Below, in pieces: positions 8,216 to 16,864 of a stretch of 64,000 nt of DNA. This stretch comes from Laceyella tengchongensis (GTDB taxonomy: Bacteria; Bacillota; Bacilli; Thermoactinomycetales; Thermoactinomycetaceae), in contig NZ_FXTU01000002.1 of the NCBI RefSeq assembly GCF_900182735.1, positions 558,001 through 622,000 on the forward strand. Direction: 5' to 3'. Under the pieces are notes generated by a model, which saw only the letters and a list, made by a program, of their open reading frames with translations, was not told the DNA's origin and made no database searches. The position numbers and the translations under genes are program-made. Each line of letters starts with the position of its first letter. Positions within the stretch are counted from its first letter, which is position 1.

Positions 8216-8587
8216 TCACTTCTCCGTTTGCGAACCCCGCTTTTCCCTTGTCCAATCCACCCCATCCACCCGCACGTTGACCCGTGTCACTTCCAGCCCC
8301 GTCATGTTCTCGACGGCCTGCTTGACATCGCGTTGCAGTCGGTGGCAAACCTCGTTGATCCTGCATCCGTATTGCACGATCACCCGCAGGTCGATAGAGG
8401 CTTGGGTGTCCTGGACAACCACCTGCACCCCGCGCATGTTCCCTTTGCCGCTGACGCGTTTTTTAATCCCTTCCGTCATGCCACTGGACATGCTGCTGAT
8501 CCCCTGTGTTTGCGCGGCCGCAAGTCCGGCGATAACCGCAACCACGCCATCGGTGATCCGTATGGAACCTCCATTGGATTCAACCAT
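8216..8587 (-). CDS. Asp23/Gls24 family envelope stress protein
   Basis: 123 residues from ATG 8587 with AAAAGGAGG 7 nt upstream. Shows the Asp23 pattern: SIRITDGVVAVIAGLAA, then VQDTQASIDLRVIVQYGCRI and VNVRVDGVDW. The family covers cytoplasmic or membrane-tethered proteins of the Gram-positive cell-envelope stress response, often present in several copies (YqhY, YloU). No transmembrane anchor is present, and no fatty-acid or fakA genes adjoin to say which subgroup it is. Confidence 0.88.
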   Translation of the reverse strand: MVESNGGSIRITDGVVAVIAGLAAAQTQGISSMSSGMTEGIKKRVSGKGNMRGVQVVVQDTQASIDLRVIVQYGCRINEVCHRLQRDVKQAVENMTGLEVTRVNVRVDGVDWTREKRGSQTEK

Positions 8588-8680
8588 GTGAAGCCTCCTT
8601 TTCGTGAAGCGCTCCAAAGCATCCCCACCTGTAGTGTAACATGAAATAGCTTGCCGCGGCCTGCTTTCCTGCTGTACGGG

Positions 8681-8704
8681 AAAAAAAGCCCCGCCTGCTT
8701 TTTT
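8681..8704 (-). terminator. Terminator of the NYN-domain gene
   Basis: On the minus strand AAAAAGC pairs with GCTTTTT around an eight-base loop and runs into seven U. The stem is A/T-rich, so strength is moderate. Confidence 0.5.
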
Positions 8705-8709
8705 GCTTG

Positions 8710-9528
8710 TCAACTCACTTTGTAACCAGCGATTTTGACCATCAACTGCACTTGCGGGTGTGACAAATTCACTTTATAGCCATAATACGTTTTATCATCC
8801 ATTTCGATCTCCACTGGGACAATGTACTTGCCCTTGAGCAACTTGGTGAACAGCTCGTTGGCTTCCAAATCAGTCACATGAAACTTCCTCATGAAATCAT
8901 TCTTGATCCACGTGCTTCCGTAACTTTTGCCAATGTTGTTCGGATCGTGGTACCATTCATAGATTTGAACCACAGCATTGTGAATCAGCCGATCCACCCG
9001 GGATAGCGTCTGGAATTCCCGAATATTCAAAAATTCGAATAAATTGTGGGTATTATCACAAAACTCATGTAATTGCGCTGATCTGGACAAACTTTCGTCA
9101 TATAAACAAAAAAGTTCCACCCGCTTCCCTTTGGACCACAGCCGATCGAGTAGCGGAATCATGTCCTGATCCGCACTGACAATGACAAACGTGTGGATTT
9201 CCGGGATTTGGTGAAGCACTTCCATCGCATCCAAACATAGCTGGATGTCCGCCGCGTTTTTGCGCTCTTTGCCGTCCCGCCCGTTTCCGTATACCTGATG
9301 CACATGAACGCGCTTTTTCTGCAAGCTCATCATCGATATCTCCAGTTGTTCAAAGTCGGCATACGCTTCAACCATCCGGATCGCTTCCCGGCCGTAATAC
9401 TCCTGCAATCTCAGGAAAAGGTTGTGCGTTTCATCGGGATGATCGGGATCCATATGATATTTTTTTAAACCGTAATAGACATTTTCCAAATCAATAAATA
9501 TCGCCGTATCCTTAACCTTTGCGCTCAT
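8710..9528 (-). CDS. NYN (PIN-like) domain protein, putative ribonuclease
   Basis: 272 residues. The N-terminal NYN/PIN-like domain has the acidic metal site: Asp13 and Asn16 in FIDLENV, Asp94 in NAADIQLCLD, Asp120 and Asp122 in VSADQDMIPLL. The C-terminal ~110 residues (VDRLIHNAVVQIYEWY to the end) form a mixed helical/winged-helix-like region resembling those appended to LabA-type NYN proteins. Likely acts on RNA. It stands alone between two terminators, so context gives no target. Confidence 0.85.
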   Translation of the reverse strand: MSAKVKDTAIFIDLENVYYGLKKYHMDPDHPDETHNLFLRLQEYYGREAIRMVEAYADFEQLEISMMSLQKKRVHVHQVYGNGRDGKERKNAADIQLCLDAMEVLHQIPEIHTFVIVSADQDMIPLLDRLWSKGKRVELFCLYDESLSRSAQLHEFCDNTHNLFEFLNIREFQTLSRVDRLIHNAVVQIYEWYHDPNNIGKSYGSTWIKNDFMRKFHVTDLEANELFTKLLKGKYIVPVEIEMDDKTYYGYKVNLSHPQVQLMVKIAGYKVS

Positions 9529-9635
9529 CGTCCCCCCCCTTTCCCATCAATCAAGCATGTTGAACTATTTCGATCTTTCCGAGTGTTTTCCTGCCAAAAC
9601 AGCCCAAAATCGTCTCAAACGTTCTTTGATCGAAT

Positions 9636-9663
9636 TTGACATTTTTCCGCTAATTCGTATGCT
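9636..9663 (+). promoter_or_regulatory. Promoter of the Ca/H exchanger gene
   Basis: TTGACA at 9636-9641 and TATGCT at 9658-9663 with a 16-bp spacer, typical of the housekeeping sigma factor. The leader is then about 85 nt; I see no known riboswitch in it. Confidence 0.55.
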
Positions 9664-9755
9664 AGATTGGGTGTAGTATTTATCATTCATTCTCTATTCT
9701 TGTCGAGGGACGAACAAATAGGTCGATCAACCAATATACTAAAGGGGTGAATACC

Positions 9756-10817
9756 TTGAACAAAAAATGGTTTTATCCAATTTTGATCTTATCCACTCTC
9801 ATCAGTACCGTTGTTCATTTTACCGTTCACAACCAACCATTGCAATTCGCGACAGCCTGTTTGTCCCTTTTATTCTGGGCAGCCATGCTTGGAAAAGCGA
9901 CCGAAAACGTGGCCCACTACGCTGGTGAGCGGTTGGGCGGCCTGCTCAATGCGACATTCGGCAATGCCGCAGAACTGATTATCGCCATCTTCCTGGTCAA
10001 AGAAGGATTCTTTGACATGGTGAAAGCGAGCGTAACCGGGTCCATCATCGGGAACTTGCTCTTGGTGCTTGGACTTAGCTTGTTTGCCGGCGGTTTGAAA
10101 TTCAAAACGCAGCAATTCAATCCCATACTGGCCGGCCACAACGCATCTTTGATGATGCTTTCCGTCATCGCCCTGTTTGTGCCCGCGGTGTTTCTGCAAC
10201 AATTGCCCTCGGCCAAGATCAACAATGTGAGCTTAATCATTTCCGGTGCCCTCATCCTGGGTTACTTCTTGTGGCTGTATTTCTCTCTGGTTACCCATAA
10301 AGAAGAGTTGGGTGAAAAAATTGACGGCATGCCGGATCATGTCGAGGGGGAAGAGCCGGAATGGAGCAAAGGAGTCTCCATCTTGCTACTCGTCGTGTCC
10401 ACCGCATTTGTTGCCTTGCAGAGTGAATGGCTCGTACATAGCGTAGAAGCCGTAGCCCAAGCGCTGGGCTGGTCTGAATTGTTTGTCGGCGCCTTTTTGA
10501 TCGCCATCATCGGCAACGCCGCCGAACACAGCGCGGCTATCTTCTTGGCCCTGAAAAACCGCATCGGGGCGGCTGTGGAGATCGCTATTGGTAGTAGCTT
10601 GCAAATCTCCTTGTTCGTGGCACCCATGTTGGTGTTTATCAGCTGGCTGTTCGGCAATCCCATGAACATCATTTTCAGCACATACGAAATCGCGGCCATC
10701 GCCGTGTCCGCCTTTATCGCCAGCTCCATCTCTCGCGATGGATCGACCAACTGGTATGAAGGGGTTCTGCTGTTGATCGTATATACGATTTTGGGCACCG
10801 TTTTTTTCGTGGTGTAA
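9756..10817 (+). CDS. Calcium/proton exchanger (CaCA family)
   Basis: 353 residues from TTG 9756, with AAAGGGGTGA 5-6 nt upstream; GTG 9747 lies inside that SD and is less likely. About eleven hydrophobic segments. The two inverted alpha-repeats are clear: GLLNATFGNAAELIIAIFL and AIIGNAAEHSAAIFLAL, whose Glu residues bind cation in CAX/ChaA exchangers. An acidic loop (EGEEPEW, about residue 200) separates the halves. Probably exports Ca2+ in exchange for H+. Ends at a strong terminator. Confidence 0.9.
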   Translation: MNKKWFYPILILSTLISTVVHFTVHNQPLQFATACLSLLFWAAMLGKATENVAHYAGERLGGLLNATFGNAAELIIAIFLVKEGFFDMVKASVTGSIIGNLLLVLGLSLFAGGLKFKTQQFNPILAGHNASLMMLSVIALFVPAVFLQQLPSAKINNVSLIISGALILGYFLWLYFSLVTHKEELGEKIDGMPDHVEGEEPEWSKGVSILLLVVSTAFVALQSEWLVHSVEAVAQALGWSELFVGAFLIAIIGNAAEHSAAIFLALKNRIGAAVEIAIGSSLQISLFVAPMLVFISWLFGNPMNIIFSTYEIAAIAVSAFIASSISRDGSTNWYEGVLLLIVYTILGTVFFVV

Positions 10818-10824
10818 TGAGCAA

Positions 10825-10855
10825 ACGGACTTCCAACAGGGAAGTCCGTTTTTTT
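10825..10855 (+). terminator. Terminator of the Ca/H exchanger gene
   Basis: ACGGACTTCC (10825-10834) and GGAAGTCCGT (10840-10849) form a perfect 10-bp stem followed by seven T. Confidence 0.9.
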
Positions 10856-10876
10856 CTGACCGATTTGTTTTAGCAC

Positions 10877-10901
10877 AAAAAAAGACTCCGCGATTGGAGT
10901 C
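10877..10901 (-). terminator. Terminator of ylaN
   Basis: GACTCC (10884-10889) and GGAGTC (10896-10901) form a hairpin followed on the minus strand by seven U. Confidence 0.8.
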
Positions 10902-10918
10902 ATACGTTCACACTCCCA

Positions 10919-11200
10919 TCAAGACGGGAGAATTTTGGAATATAAATCTGCTAACTTCCGTTCCAGATCATGAATAATCTGTTGACCTTGGTCGCGAGTG
11001 ATGAGCCCAGCTCGAACGGCAAAGTCGATTTCGCGTGACAAACCGAACATCTGTGTGTCTAACACTTCTTCATAAAGAGGACATTTCGGTAACATCAGGT
11101 TTTGCAATTGCACCGAAATCAGCTGAGCGATTTTTTCCGCATCCTCTTGCAAGAGTTGTAAGGCTTTTAGATTTAAATCGGTCTGTGTTGGCGTGGTCAA
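10919..11200 (-). CDS. ylaN: YlaN family protein
   Basis: 93 residues. The stretch CPLYEEVLDTQMFGLSREID is nearly the family consensus of YlaN (DUF1507), a small helical protein found across Bacillales, essential in rich medium in B. subtilis and linked to Fur/iron control. Start is TTG at 11200 behind a run of nine G that serves as SD. In B. subtilis it sits near ftsW; that neighbour is absent here. It has its own terminator. Confidence 0.9.
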   Translation of the reverse strand: MTTPTQTDLNLKALQLLQEDAEKIAQLISVQLQNLMLPKCPLYEEVLDTQMFGLSREIDFAVRAGLITRDQGQQIIHDLERKLADLYSKILPS

Positions 11201-11405
11201 AGTAACCCCCCCCCAGCGACCGTTCTGATCGGTCTATAAGTAACGGCCCATACTTTACACTAAACACAGTGTATCATGATCAACATTTCTTTGCAAAAAA
11301 AACAGAACATGCGAGAAACCGCACGCCGCAAGCACCAACCACTTTTCCAATAATTTCACCCGCCGCTCGCGCATCTCCTTTCTGACGCGTGAGTCGGTGG
11401 ACATC

Positions 11406-11460
11406 TGCTATAATGAGGTAACTGAAGCTGTTATCGTGAGTTAAAGTAGAAACAGCTTCA
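11406..11460 (+). promoter_or_regulatory. Extended -10 promoter and leader hairpin before the 11507 gene
   Basis: TGCTATAAT at 11406-11414 is an extended -10; no good -35 is visible. Just downstream, TGAAGCTGTT (11423-11432) and AACAGCTTCA (11451-11460) form a perfect 10-bp stem with an 18-nt loop near the predicted 5' end of the mRNA. It may stabilise the transcript or bind a regulator. The rest of the 11201-11506 gap shows nothing recognisable. Confidence 0.45.
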
Positions 11461-11506
11461 ACCTTACCGACAAATTACGTGATTTTTCAAAGGAGCATCG
11501 CATATC

Positions 11507-11872
11507 ATGAGTCCGATCATCCTTATCACCGGCAATGTCGCATTTCGCATCAATCTTGACCCCTCCATTTGGATCTTGGATGACCGCCGCTTTCCACTGG
11601 AAGACCGCATTGCAGGGACGGAAGGATTAGCAATGGAATTGGGTCCCTATCTGGACAAGGCTGAACCGGATGCGTCAGTGACCAAAGTCATCTGCCACCG
11701 TGAACAAAAAGAGGCGGTCACCCTGACGCTAGATCAGGCGCGCACCGCCATCCTCTGTTTTGCCAAGGACGGTCGCCCGATTCGCGAGGGAGGGCCGGCC
11801 TTGCTCTATCTCGCTGATGGGAGCAACAAAGAGCAACCAATCGATTACATCAGGGAACTAGAATTGGTGTAA
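11507..11872 (+). CDS. Conserved hypothetical protein
   Basis: 121 residues from ATG 11507 (AAAGGAGC upstream). It contains INLDPSIWILDDRR near the start and FAKDGRPIREGGPALLYLAD followed by GSN-x(4)-PID near the end. The pattern recalls a Bacillales family sometimes labelled peptidyl-prolyl isomerase, but I cannot confirm an enzymatic motif and the middle is shorter than the homologues I recall. Soluble and acidic. It converges on the Hfq-family gene, with a shared hairpin between. Confidence 0.6.
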   Translation: MSPIILITGNVAFRINLDPSIWILDDRRFPLEDRIAGTEGLAMELGPYLDKAEPDASVTKVICHREQKEAVTLTLDQARTAILCFAKDGRPIREGGPALLYLADGSNKEQPIDYIRELELV

Positions 11873-11877
11873 CAAGC

Positions 11878-11921
11878 AAGGAGACATCCGCTTCCTCTCC
11901 AGTGGGAGCAGATGTCTCCTT
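11878..11921 (+). terminator. Hairpin between convergent genes (11507 gene and hfq-like gene)
   Basis: AAGGAGACATC (11878-11888) and GATGTCTCCTT (11911-11921) are perfect 11-bp arms, with an inner partial stem. Only short T-runs flank it, so it may act in both directions. Confidence 0.6.
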
Positions 11922-11925
11922 CCGC

Positions 11926-12168
11926 TTATTCATCCGCTCGGTTATCGGGTTGTTTTGTATCAATGTCAACATAACGCATGGGTTGGATCGAAGAAATGGC
12001 ATGTTTAAAAATGAGTTGCTGCCGACCTTTGTCATCGATAAGAAGAACGATGAACGGGTCAAAAGCGGCAATATACCCCCGAATGGTCACTCCGGTGGCC
12101 ATGAAAACGGTGACCAAGATGCGTTCCTTCCGCATTTGATCCAGTAAACGATCTTGGATGTTCAACAT
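11926..12168 (-). CDS. hfq: Hfq-family RNA-binding protein
   Basis: 80 residues from ATG 12168 (GGAAGAG nine nt upstream; the ATG at 12189 overlaps that SD). The Sm fold is evident: N-terminal helix NIQDRLLDQMRKE, Sm1 strand region VTVFMATGVTIRGYIAAFDPFIVLL and Sm2 QLIFKHAISSI with the conserved KHA. Hfq hexamers bind small RNAs and mRNAs. Not next to miaA, the usual neighbour, and diverged at GVTIRG and FDPF (usually GFQLRG and FDNF), so it may be a second paralogue. Confidence 0.88.
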   Translation of the reverse strand: MLNIQDRLLDQMRKERILVTVFMATGVTIRGYIAAFDPFIVLLIDDKGRQQLIFKHAISSIQPMRYVDIDTKQPDNRADE

Positions 12169-12359
12169 ACCATGCGCTCTTCCTTTCATAAAGAGTTAAA
12201 CCGACCGGCGCGTTGCCCTGGGGTCTCCTCTACATGAGAACAGCGGCAGGGCGCCGCAAAAATAAAATAAAAATTTTGAATTTATATTCCATTTACCACA
12301 AACCCCGCTTTCCCAAACATGGCTGAGAGACATCCCTCATCGGAATGTCTCTAGTATCC

Positions 12360-12839
12360 CTATTTTCTAATCATGTAAAACGTCCCTGTCGTGAATGCGA
12401 TCAATTTGTTTTTTTCATTGGTGATCTCACAGGTGGCCGTGGCCAAAGTAGAACCCATATGTACCAATCGCGCGCGAGAGATCAGCTCTTTGCCCAATCC
12501 CTGTTTTAAATAATTCACTTTCAACTCCACGGTGACGGCACCTTTATACCCTTCCGGCAACCGCTGATTGATCAGCGAACCAATCGTCGAATCGGCCAGT
12601 GTCGCCGTAATCCCCCCATGCACAATTCCGGCCCTGTTCAGGGTGAAGGGTGTCACCGGGACGCGAAATTCATACACATCGTCTTCCACAAACCGGCCTT
12701 TCAACCCCATAAACCCTGATATATACGCGCTGTTCCGCTCCCGCTTCTGTTTGATAGCCTGCACAGCTAGCGCCAATAGTTGCTTTTCTTCATCTGTCCC
12801 ATTCTGCAAGATCTGTTGCAATTCTCCATCCAAATTCAT
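12360..12839 (-). CDS. PaaI-type hotdog thioesterase
   Basis: 159 residues: an N-terminal helical part of ~35 residues and a hotdog domain with the PaaI signature IVHGGITATLADSTIGSLI, where the Gly-Gly and downstream Asp/Thr form the catalytic site. Such proteins hydrolyse acyl- or aryl-CoA esters. It shares layout (N-terminal helices, HGGxTATxxDxxxG) with the gene at 20288-20764, so the two look paralogous. No pathway genes adjoin. An AGAGACAT/ATGTCTCT hairpin (12328-12353) lies just downstream. Confidence 0.82.
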   Translation of the reverse strand: MNLDGELQQILQNGTDEEKQLLALAVQAIKQKRERNSAYISGFMGLKGRFVEDDVYEFRVPVTPFTLNRAGIVHGGITATLADSTIGSLINQRLPEGYKGAVTVELKVNYLKQGLGKELISRARLVHMGSTLATATCEITNEKNKLIAFTTGTFYMIRK

Positions 12840-12871
12840 GGCTCACCGTTTCCTTTCCCCTACTACTTTTT

Positions 12872-12919
12872 CTAGGGTGTGTCTGGGAGTCACTGGCTTT
12901 TTCACCAGACACGCTCTAG
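12872..12919. repeat. Short palindromic element, copy A (CTAG-flanked)
   Basis: 48 bp beginning and ending with CTAG. Arms CTAGGGTGTGTCTGG and CCAGACACGCTCTAG are inverted with two mismatches, and the loop carries GAGTCACTGGC. Shares arms and loop with copies at 20865, 23893, 33530, 33770, 34010, 55684 and 57333. Reads as a miniature inverted-repeat remnant. Confidence 0.7.
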
Positions 12920-13000
12920 GCTAATCATTCTTATTTTAAACAATATCCCCCACCCAATAAAGAAAAGCTTGACAAGCCGAAGATGGGGCTGAAGCAAAGC

Positions 13001-13034
13001 AAAACCCACCTTCGCTTTTTAGCAAAGGTGGGTA
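13001..13034 (-). terminator. Terminator of the DNRLRE-like/carboxypeptidase gene
   Basis: On the minus strand ACCCACCTT and AAGGTGGGT form a 9-bp stem followed by TTTTGC. Confidence 0.7.
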
Positions 13035-13079
13035 TGTAACTCGGCTCCTACCATATCGTCTGGCTTGGACAGAACAGGT

Positions 13080-15548
13080 TTACCATAACTTTTGGAAAAA
13101 CCGCTCCAATTGCCCTGCCGGTTCGACCCGCTGGGTGATGCTGACTGGAAATGTGGTCATCGTCTGCAAAGGCTTCCCACGGTACAACACTTGCGCTTCG
13201 CCGACAATCGCCCCTGCTTTGAGCGGAGCTTTTAATCCAGTGAAGAAGCGGACTTTGATCTCATACTGATCTCGCTCCCCCCTGTGAATCGGCAAGCGAA
13301 TGTCGTACTTGCTGACGACCGGGACATATTGCCCGTCCCCATTTGGAACCCGTAACTTCGCTCCTTGGATCACTTCGCCGCGTTTTAACAAAGTGGCTGT
13401 TTCAAATTGATTAAATCCATAATCAAATAGCTTCTTCGTCTCCAAGAAACGGCCATCTTCAGAGCTAGCGCCCATGACAACCGTGATCAGTCGGCGCCCT
13501 TCTTGTTGCGCGGTTCCGGTGAAGCAATAGCCAGCGGCTTGAGTAGAACCGGTCTTCAAGCCGTCAACGCCAGGGTAGTAATGGTCAAAGCCTGGTAGCA
13601 TGCGGTTCCAGTTGACCACTTTCTTTTGCCGTTCCGTCCCCGGGCGGAACGTATATTGGGAAACGGAAATCATCTGCGTAAATTCGGGGTGCTCTTGCAA
13701 TAATGTTCTCGCCAGGACCGCAGCATCCCGCGCAGACATCACATGCTCCCCATCCACTTGCGGAGGATCAGGGTAATCGGTCATCTCCAACCCCGTCGCA
13801 TTGCGAAAATGCGTGTTTCTAAGCCCCAAAGCCTTTGCTGTCTCATTCATCCGATGCACAAATTGCGTTTCGCTTCCCGACACCCGCTCGGCCAAAGCCG
13901 CAGTAGCGTCATTCGCCGAATATACAGCCATGCCCATGAACAAGTCTTTTACACTCATCAACTCGCCGGCTTCCAGATCGATCTGAGCTTCATTAATTCC
14001 CGCCGCCCGCGGGCTAACTTGCACCATTTCATCCCAAGTCAACTTGTTGTTGCGGATTTCCTCTAGCACAATGTACTCGGTCATCATTTTGGTCATGCTT
14101 GCTGGTGGGAGAGGTTGATCCATCTGTCTTCCGAAAAGGGGCAATCCTGTCTGATAATCCATCAGGATATAAGATTTGGCCTCCATTTTCGGCTCGGCGA
14201 TCGGGACGTTTGGATCTACCTGATAGGTGATCAACAGCTTCGGTCTTTTGGTGATATCATCCACATAATCGCTGGAGCGGAAAGACTTGCGGTCATTGCT
14301 TTCCGTATGATGGCGCAAAGAAATACCGTAGTTGGGGGTTCCGCTGTACCAGTTTTTGCTCAGCTCTGTCAAATCCCAAGCGTATTCCCCCGCACCGGCC
14401 ACATTTGTTTGGGTCACCGCGGCTCCCACGGTCGGCTGATTCTGCCAGGTGAGCCCACCACTGGTCCACTCCGATGTGACCGGATGCACATCCACCTGCT
14501 CTTCTTGCGCAGTGGCGTATTGGTGCAAAAACAATTTAGCGTCCTTGATCTTTGCCCCTGTGGGAAGCGCGGGCAAATCAAATTTGAGATAAGTACGTGC
14601 AACGCCATAATCCGCGTGGGTACCCGTAATCACATAAGGAAACAATCGATAATTTTGGGTGGGGTTTTTGCTGGAGACGAGGTTGTCATACGTCTGTTTC
14701 ACCCCTTGCAGACCCACTGTCGGGTCAATCACCACCGGATAAACCCGTTTCGGGTCTCTCAACCACTTGTCATCCGCTTTGATATCGAGATAAGTGACGC
14801 CATTTTGCTGACGCAAGGCAAATTTCACCTTATGGGAAGAAGCGTCTTGCTGATCGTACATAAAAGGGGCGGGAACTTCAAAGACGGATTGTCCCTTCGC
14901 GTTGATAAACTGGATAGACCCGTCTTTTTGCAACTTTGGTTTGGCGTGTTTGGCTTTCAGTGCCATAGTAAAAACGGATCGGCCTGTGTACTTATGCAAC
15001 ACCCATTCTTCTTTGACGCCCGTAACTCCAACTTTGTAGACCAGATCCGTCCCTTCATACACATTGGGATAGCGAATGCCATGATCCAATTGTTTAACCG
15101 CTACCCGCTTGCCATCGATCAATCCGAAATCAACCTTCACTGGGCCTTGTTCAAACCGGATCAGCGAAGGAGAAGTGGATAGTCCGGCAAACGCAAAGCG
15201 GGTGGCATGTCCCAACTCGATATAAGTCATCCCTGCCCCCGCCGTATTGGCCTTCATTTTGGCTTTGCGTTGCTCCCGAATATCAATCCATGCGCCGTTC
15301 TTATTATAATGAACCGGCTCTAAGTACTGCTCCGTGACATAGGTTTTTCCGTCGTTTTTGATGTAGGTTTTTGACTTTTCCGTCCGGAGTTCGACCAATT
15401 CCTTCACTTTGCCCATCGGTTCAGGTTTGGTTTTGTTTTGCGCGAAAACGGACGGATTGGGCGATAGAAACAACATGGCCACCATCGCAGTCAGCAATGG
15501 AATAGACAGCCATTGGCGCCGCTTGGCAGGTCGTTTCAATTTCTTCAC
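13080..15548 (-). CDS. DNRLRE-like domain fused to D-alanyl-D-alanine carboxypeptidase (S11)
   Basis: 822 residues, about twice the length of a normal DacA/DacF. Signal peptide at residues 1-36 (basic start, LLTAMVAMLFL, then VFAQ). Residues ~45-280 resemble the N-terminal region found in large wall-associated/Rhs proteins. Residues ~285-445 look like a DNRLRE-type beta module (VARTYLKFDLPALPTGAKI, LTWQNQP, GISLRHH). Residues ~455-822 form an S11 carboxypeptidase: S484-x-x-K487 (PPASMTKM), S544-A-N546, K665-T-G667, then the C-terminal beta domain. Probably trims stem-peptide D-Ala outside the cell, with the added module for wall binding or display. Confidence 0.88.
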   Translation of the reverse strand: MKKLKRPAKRRQWLSIPLLTAMVAMLFLSPNPSVFAQNKTKPEPMGKVKELVELRTEKSKTYIKNDGKTYVTEQYLEPVHYNKNGAWIDIREQRKAKMKANTAGAGMTYIELGHATRFAFAGLSTSPSLIRFEQGPVKVDFGLIDGKRVAVKQLDHGIRYPNVYEGTDLVYKVGVTGVKEEWVLHKYTGRSVFTMALKAKHAKPKLQKDGSIQFINAKGQSVFEVPAPFMYDQQDASSHKVKFALRQQNGVTYLDIKADDKWLRDPKRVYPVVIDPTVGLQGVKQTYDNLVSSKNPTQNYRLFPYVITGTHADYGVARTYLKFDLPALPTGAKIKDAKLFLHQYATAQEEQVDVHPVTSEWTSGGLTWQNQPTVGAAVTQTNVAGAGEYAWDLTELSKNWYSGTPNYGISLRHHTESNDRKSFRSSDYVDDITKRPKLLITYQVDPNVPIAEPKMEAKSYILMDYQTGLPLFGRQMDQPLPPASMTKMMTEYIVLEEIRNNKLTWDEMVQVSPRAAGINEAQIDLEAGELMSVKDLFMGMAVYSANDATAALAERVSGSETQFVHRMNETAKALGLRNTHFRNATGLEMTDYPDPPQVDGEHVMSARDAAVLARTLLQEHPEFTQMISVSQYTFRPGTERQKKVVNWNRMLPGFDHYYPGVDGLKTGSTQAAGYCFTGTAQQEGRRLITVVMGASSEDGRFLETKKLFDYGFNQFETATLLKRGEVIQGAKLRVPNGDGQYVPVVSKYDIRLPIHRGERDQYEIKVRFFTGLKAPLKAGAIVGEAQVLYRGKPLQTMTTFPVSITQRVEPAGQLERFFQKLW

Positions 15549-15672
15549 TCCTCTCTGGAACCCATGCCCCGTGTTGATGCATCCCTTTCTTGGGGTTTTA
15601 AGGGCTCAATTCATTATTCGGACCACCTTTGTATTTTTTTGCATCGGGCACCGCTTCCAACTGTTAAAAAAT

Positions 15673-15696
15673 AAAAAAAAGCCTCAGTGCTGAGGC
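15673..15696 (-). terminator. Terminator of the M42 peptidase gene
   Basis: GCCTCA (15681-15686) and TGAGGC (15691-15696) form a tight hairpin followed on the minus strand by eight U. Confidence 0.85.
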
Positions 15697-15738
15697 CCAT
15701 TTCAATGATTTGCTTTTTCTCCACAACCGCCGCTCACA

Positions 15739-16785
15739 TCAAAGCGAGGCGGATTGCAAGTAGTGGTACAAAAGCCGATAAGTGTGTTCCAACGCGTCTC
15801 GGTGGGTTCGCTCATAGGCATGGGAAGCGTCTACACCGGGGCCGATCAATGCGTGCATCACATCAAACCCTGCTCTGACAGCCGCGCTACCATCGGACGC
15901 ATAATACGGATAAAGATCCACTTGATAATAAATTCCGTGCTCTTCCGCCAACCGGATCAATTTGCTTGTCAGTTCATAATGATAAGGGCCACTTCCATCT
16001 TTGGCACAAATAGAGACGCAAAATTCGTCCGTCGTCTGCCCTTCCCCGATGGCACCCATGTCGATCACCAGATATTCACGCACTTGAGCAGGGATATTGG
16101 AATTGGCGCCAAACCCAACTTCTTCAAAATTGCTAAAGAAAAAATGCGTTGTATGCGGCAATTTTATATTATTTTCTTTAATATCAGCCATTAATTCTAT
16201 CAAAATGGCCGCACTTGCCTTATCATCCAAATGACGGGCTTTGATAAAGCCTGATTCTGTTTCTACCACTTGTGGATCAAATGCAACGTAATCACCTACA
16301 CTGATTCCCAGCGCCTTAACATCATCCGCGTTGCTCACTTTGGCGTCTAGGCGCACTTCGATATGCTCATCCGACCGTTTCTGCTCTTCGGCGTCCGCAT
16401 ACACATGCACAGAGGTGTGGGTCGCCAAAATCGTTCCCGGCACCACCTGTCCCGACCGCGTTTTGACAAAGCAATAAGCCCCATCGACGGAAAACCAACC
16501 AAATCCGCCAATTTTGCTCAACCGCAACCGTCCGTTGGCCTTGATCTCTTTCACCATGGCCCCCAATGTGTCTACATGCACAGTGACCAAACGGTGGACA
16601 TCGTCATCCTCCCCTTTCATGGTCACCATCAAACTGCCTTTGTTGTTTTTTTTGCACGGCAAACCCAAGGCATCCATGCGCTGTTCGATATATTGGATCG
16701 CCTCATGCGCGCACCCTGTGGGGCTTTGAATATTTAACAATTGAACCAACGTCTGGCGTGTCTCTTTCTCTCGAAAAAAGGCCAT
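15739..16785 (-). CDS. M42 family metallo-aminopeptidase
   Basis: 348 residues from ATG 16785 (GGGGAGGGTG 4 nt upstream); an upstream start at 16803 overlaps the SD. M42 metal and catalytic positions are visible: VTVHVDTLG, ARHLDDKASAAIL, FSNFEEVGFG, VIDMGA and a final His in GVDASHAYERTH. These dodecameric cytosolic aminopeptidases (YsdC, glutamyl- or deblocking-type) finish peptide degradation. Upstream on the same strand are a PTS IIA and an M29 aminopeptidase, each apparently separate. Confidence 0.92.
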   Translation of the reverse strand: MAFFREKETRQTLVQLLNIQSPTGCAHEAIQYIEQRMDALGLPCKKNNKGSLMVTMKGEDDDVHRLVTVHVDTLGAMVKEIKANGRLRLSKIGGFGWFSVDGAYCFVKTRSGQVVPGTILATHTSVHVYADAEEQKRSDEHIEVRLDAKVSNADDVKALGISVGDYVAFDPQVVETESGFIKARHLDDKASAAILIELMADIKENNIKLPHTTHFFFSNFEEVGFGANSNIPAQVREYLVIDMGAIGEGQTTDEFCVSICAKDGSGPYHYELTSKLIRLAEEHGIYYQVDLYPYYASDGSAAVRAGFDVMHALIGPGVDASHAYERTHRDALEHTYRLLYHYLQSASL

Positions 16786-16807
16786 TAGGCACCCTCCCCG
16801 CAATCAG

Positions 16808-16849
16808 AATAAAGGCTTCCTTCGCCTTGCCCAATATCAGAAGGAAGCC
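16808..16849 (-). terminator. Terminator of the PTS IIA gene
   Basis: GGCTTCCTTC (16814-16823) and GAAGGAAGCC (16840-16849) are perfect 10-bp arms followed by UUUAUU on the minus strand. Confidence 0.75.
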
Positions 16850-16864
16850 CCATTCACGATTATT

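Noticed and set aside
9664..9755. yybP-ykoY-type metal riboswitch before the Ca/H exchanger
   Set aside because: The characteristic conserved loops are not visible in the ~90-nt leader.
14115..15182. 355-codon open frame on the plus strand
   Set aside because: Antisense to the carboxypeptidase fusion gene, which has all catalytic motifs; no SD and no family signature.
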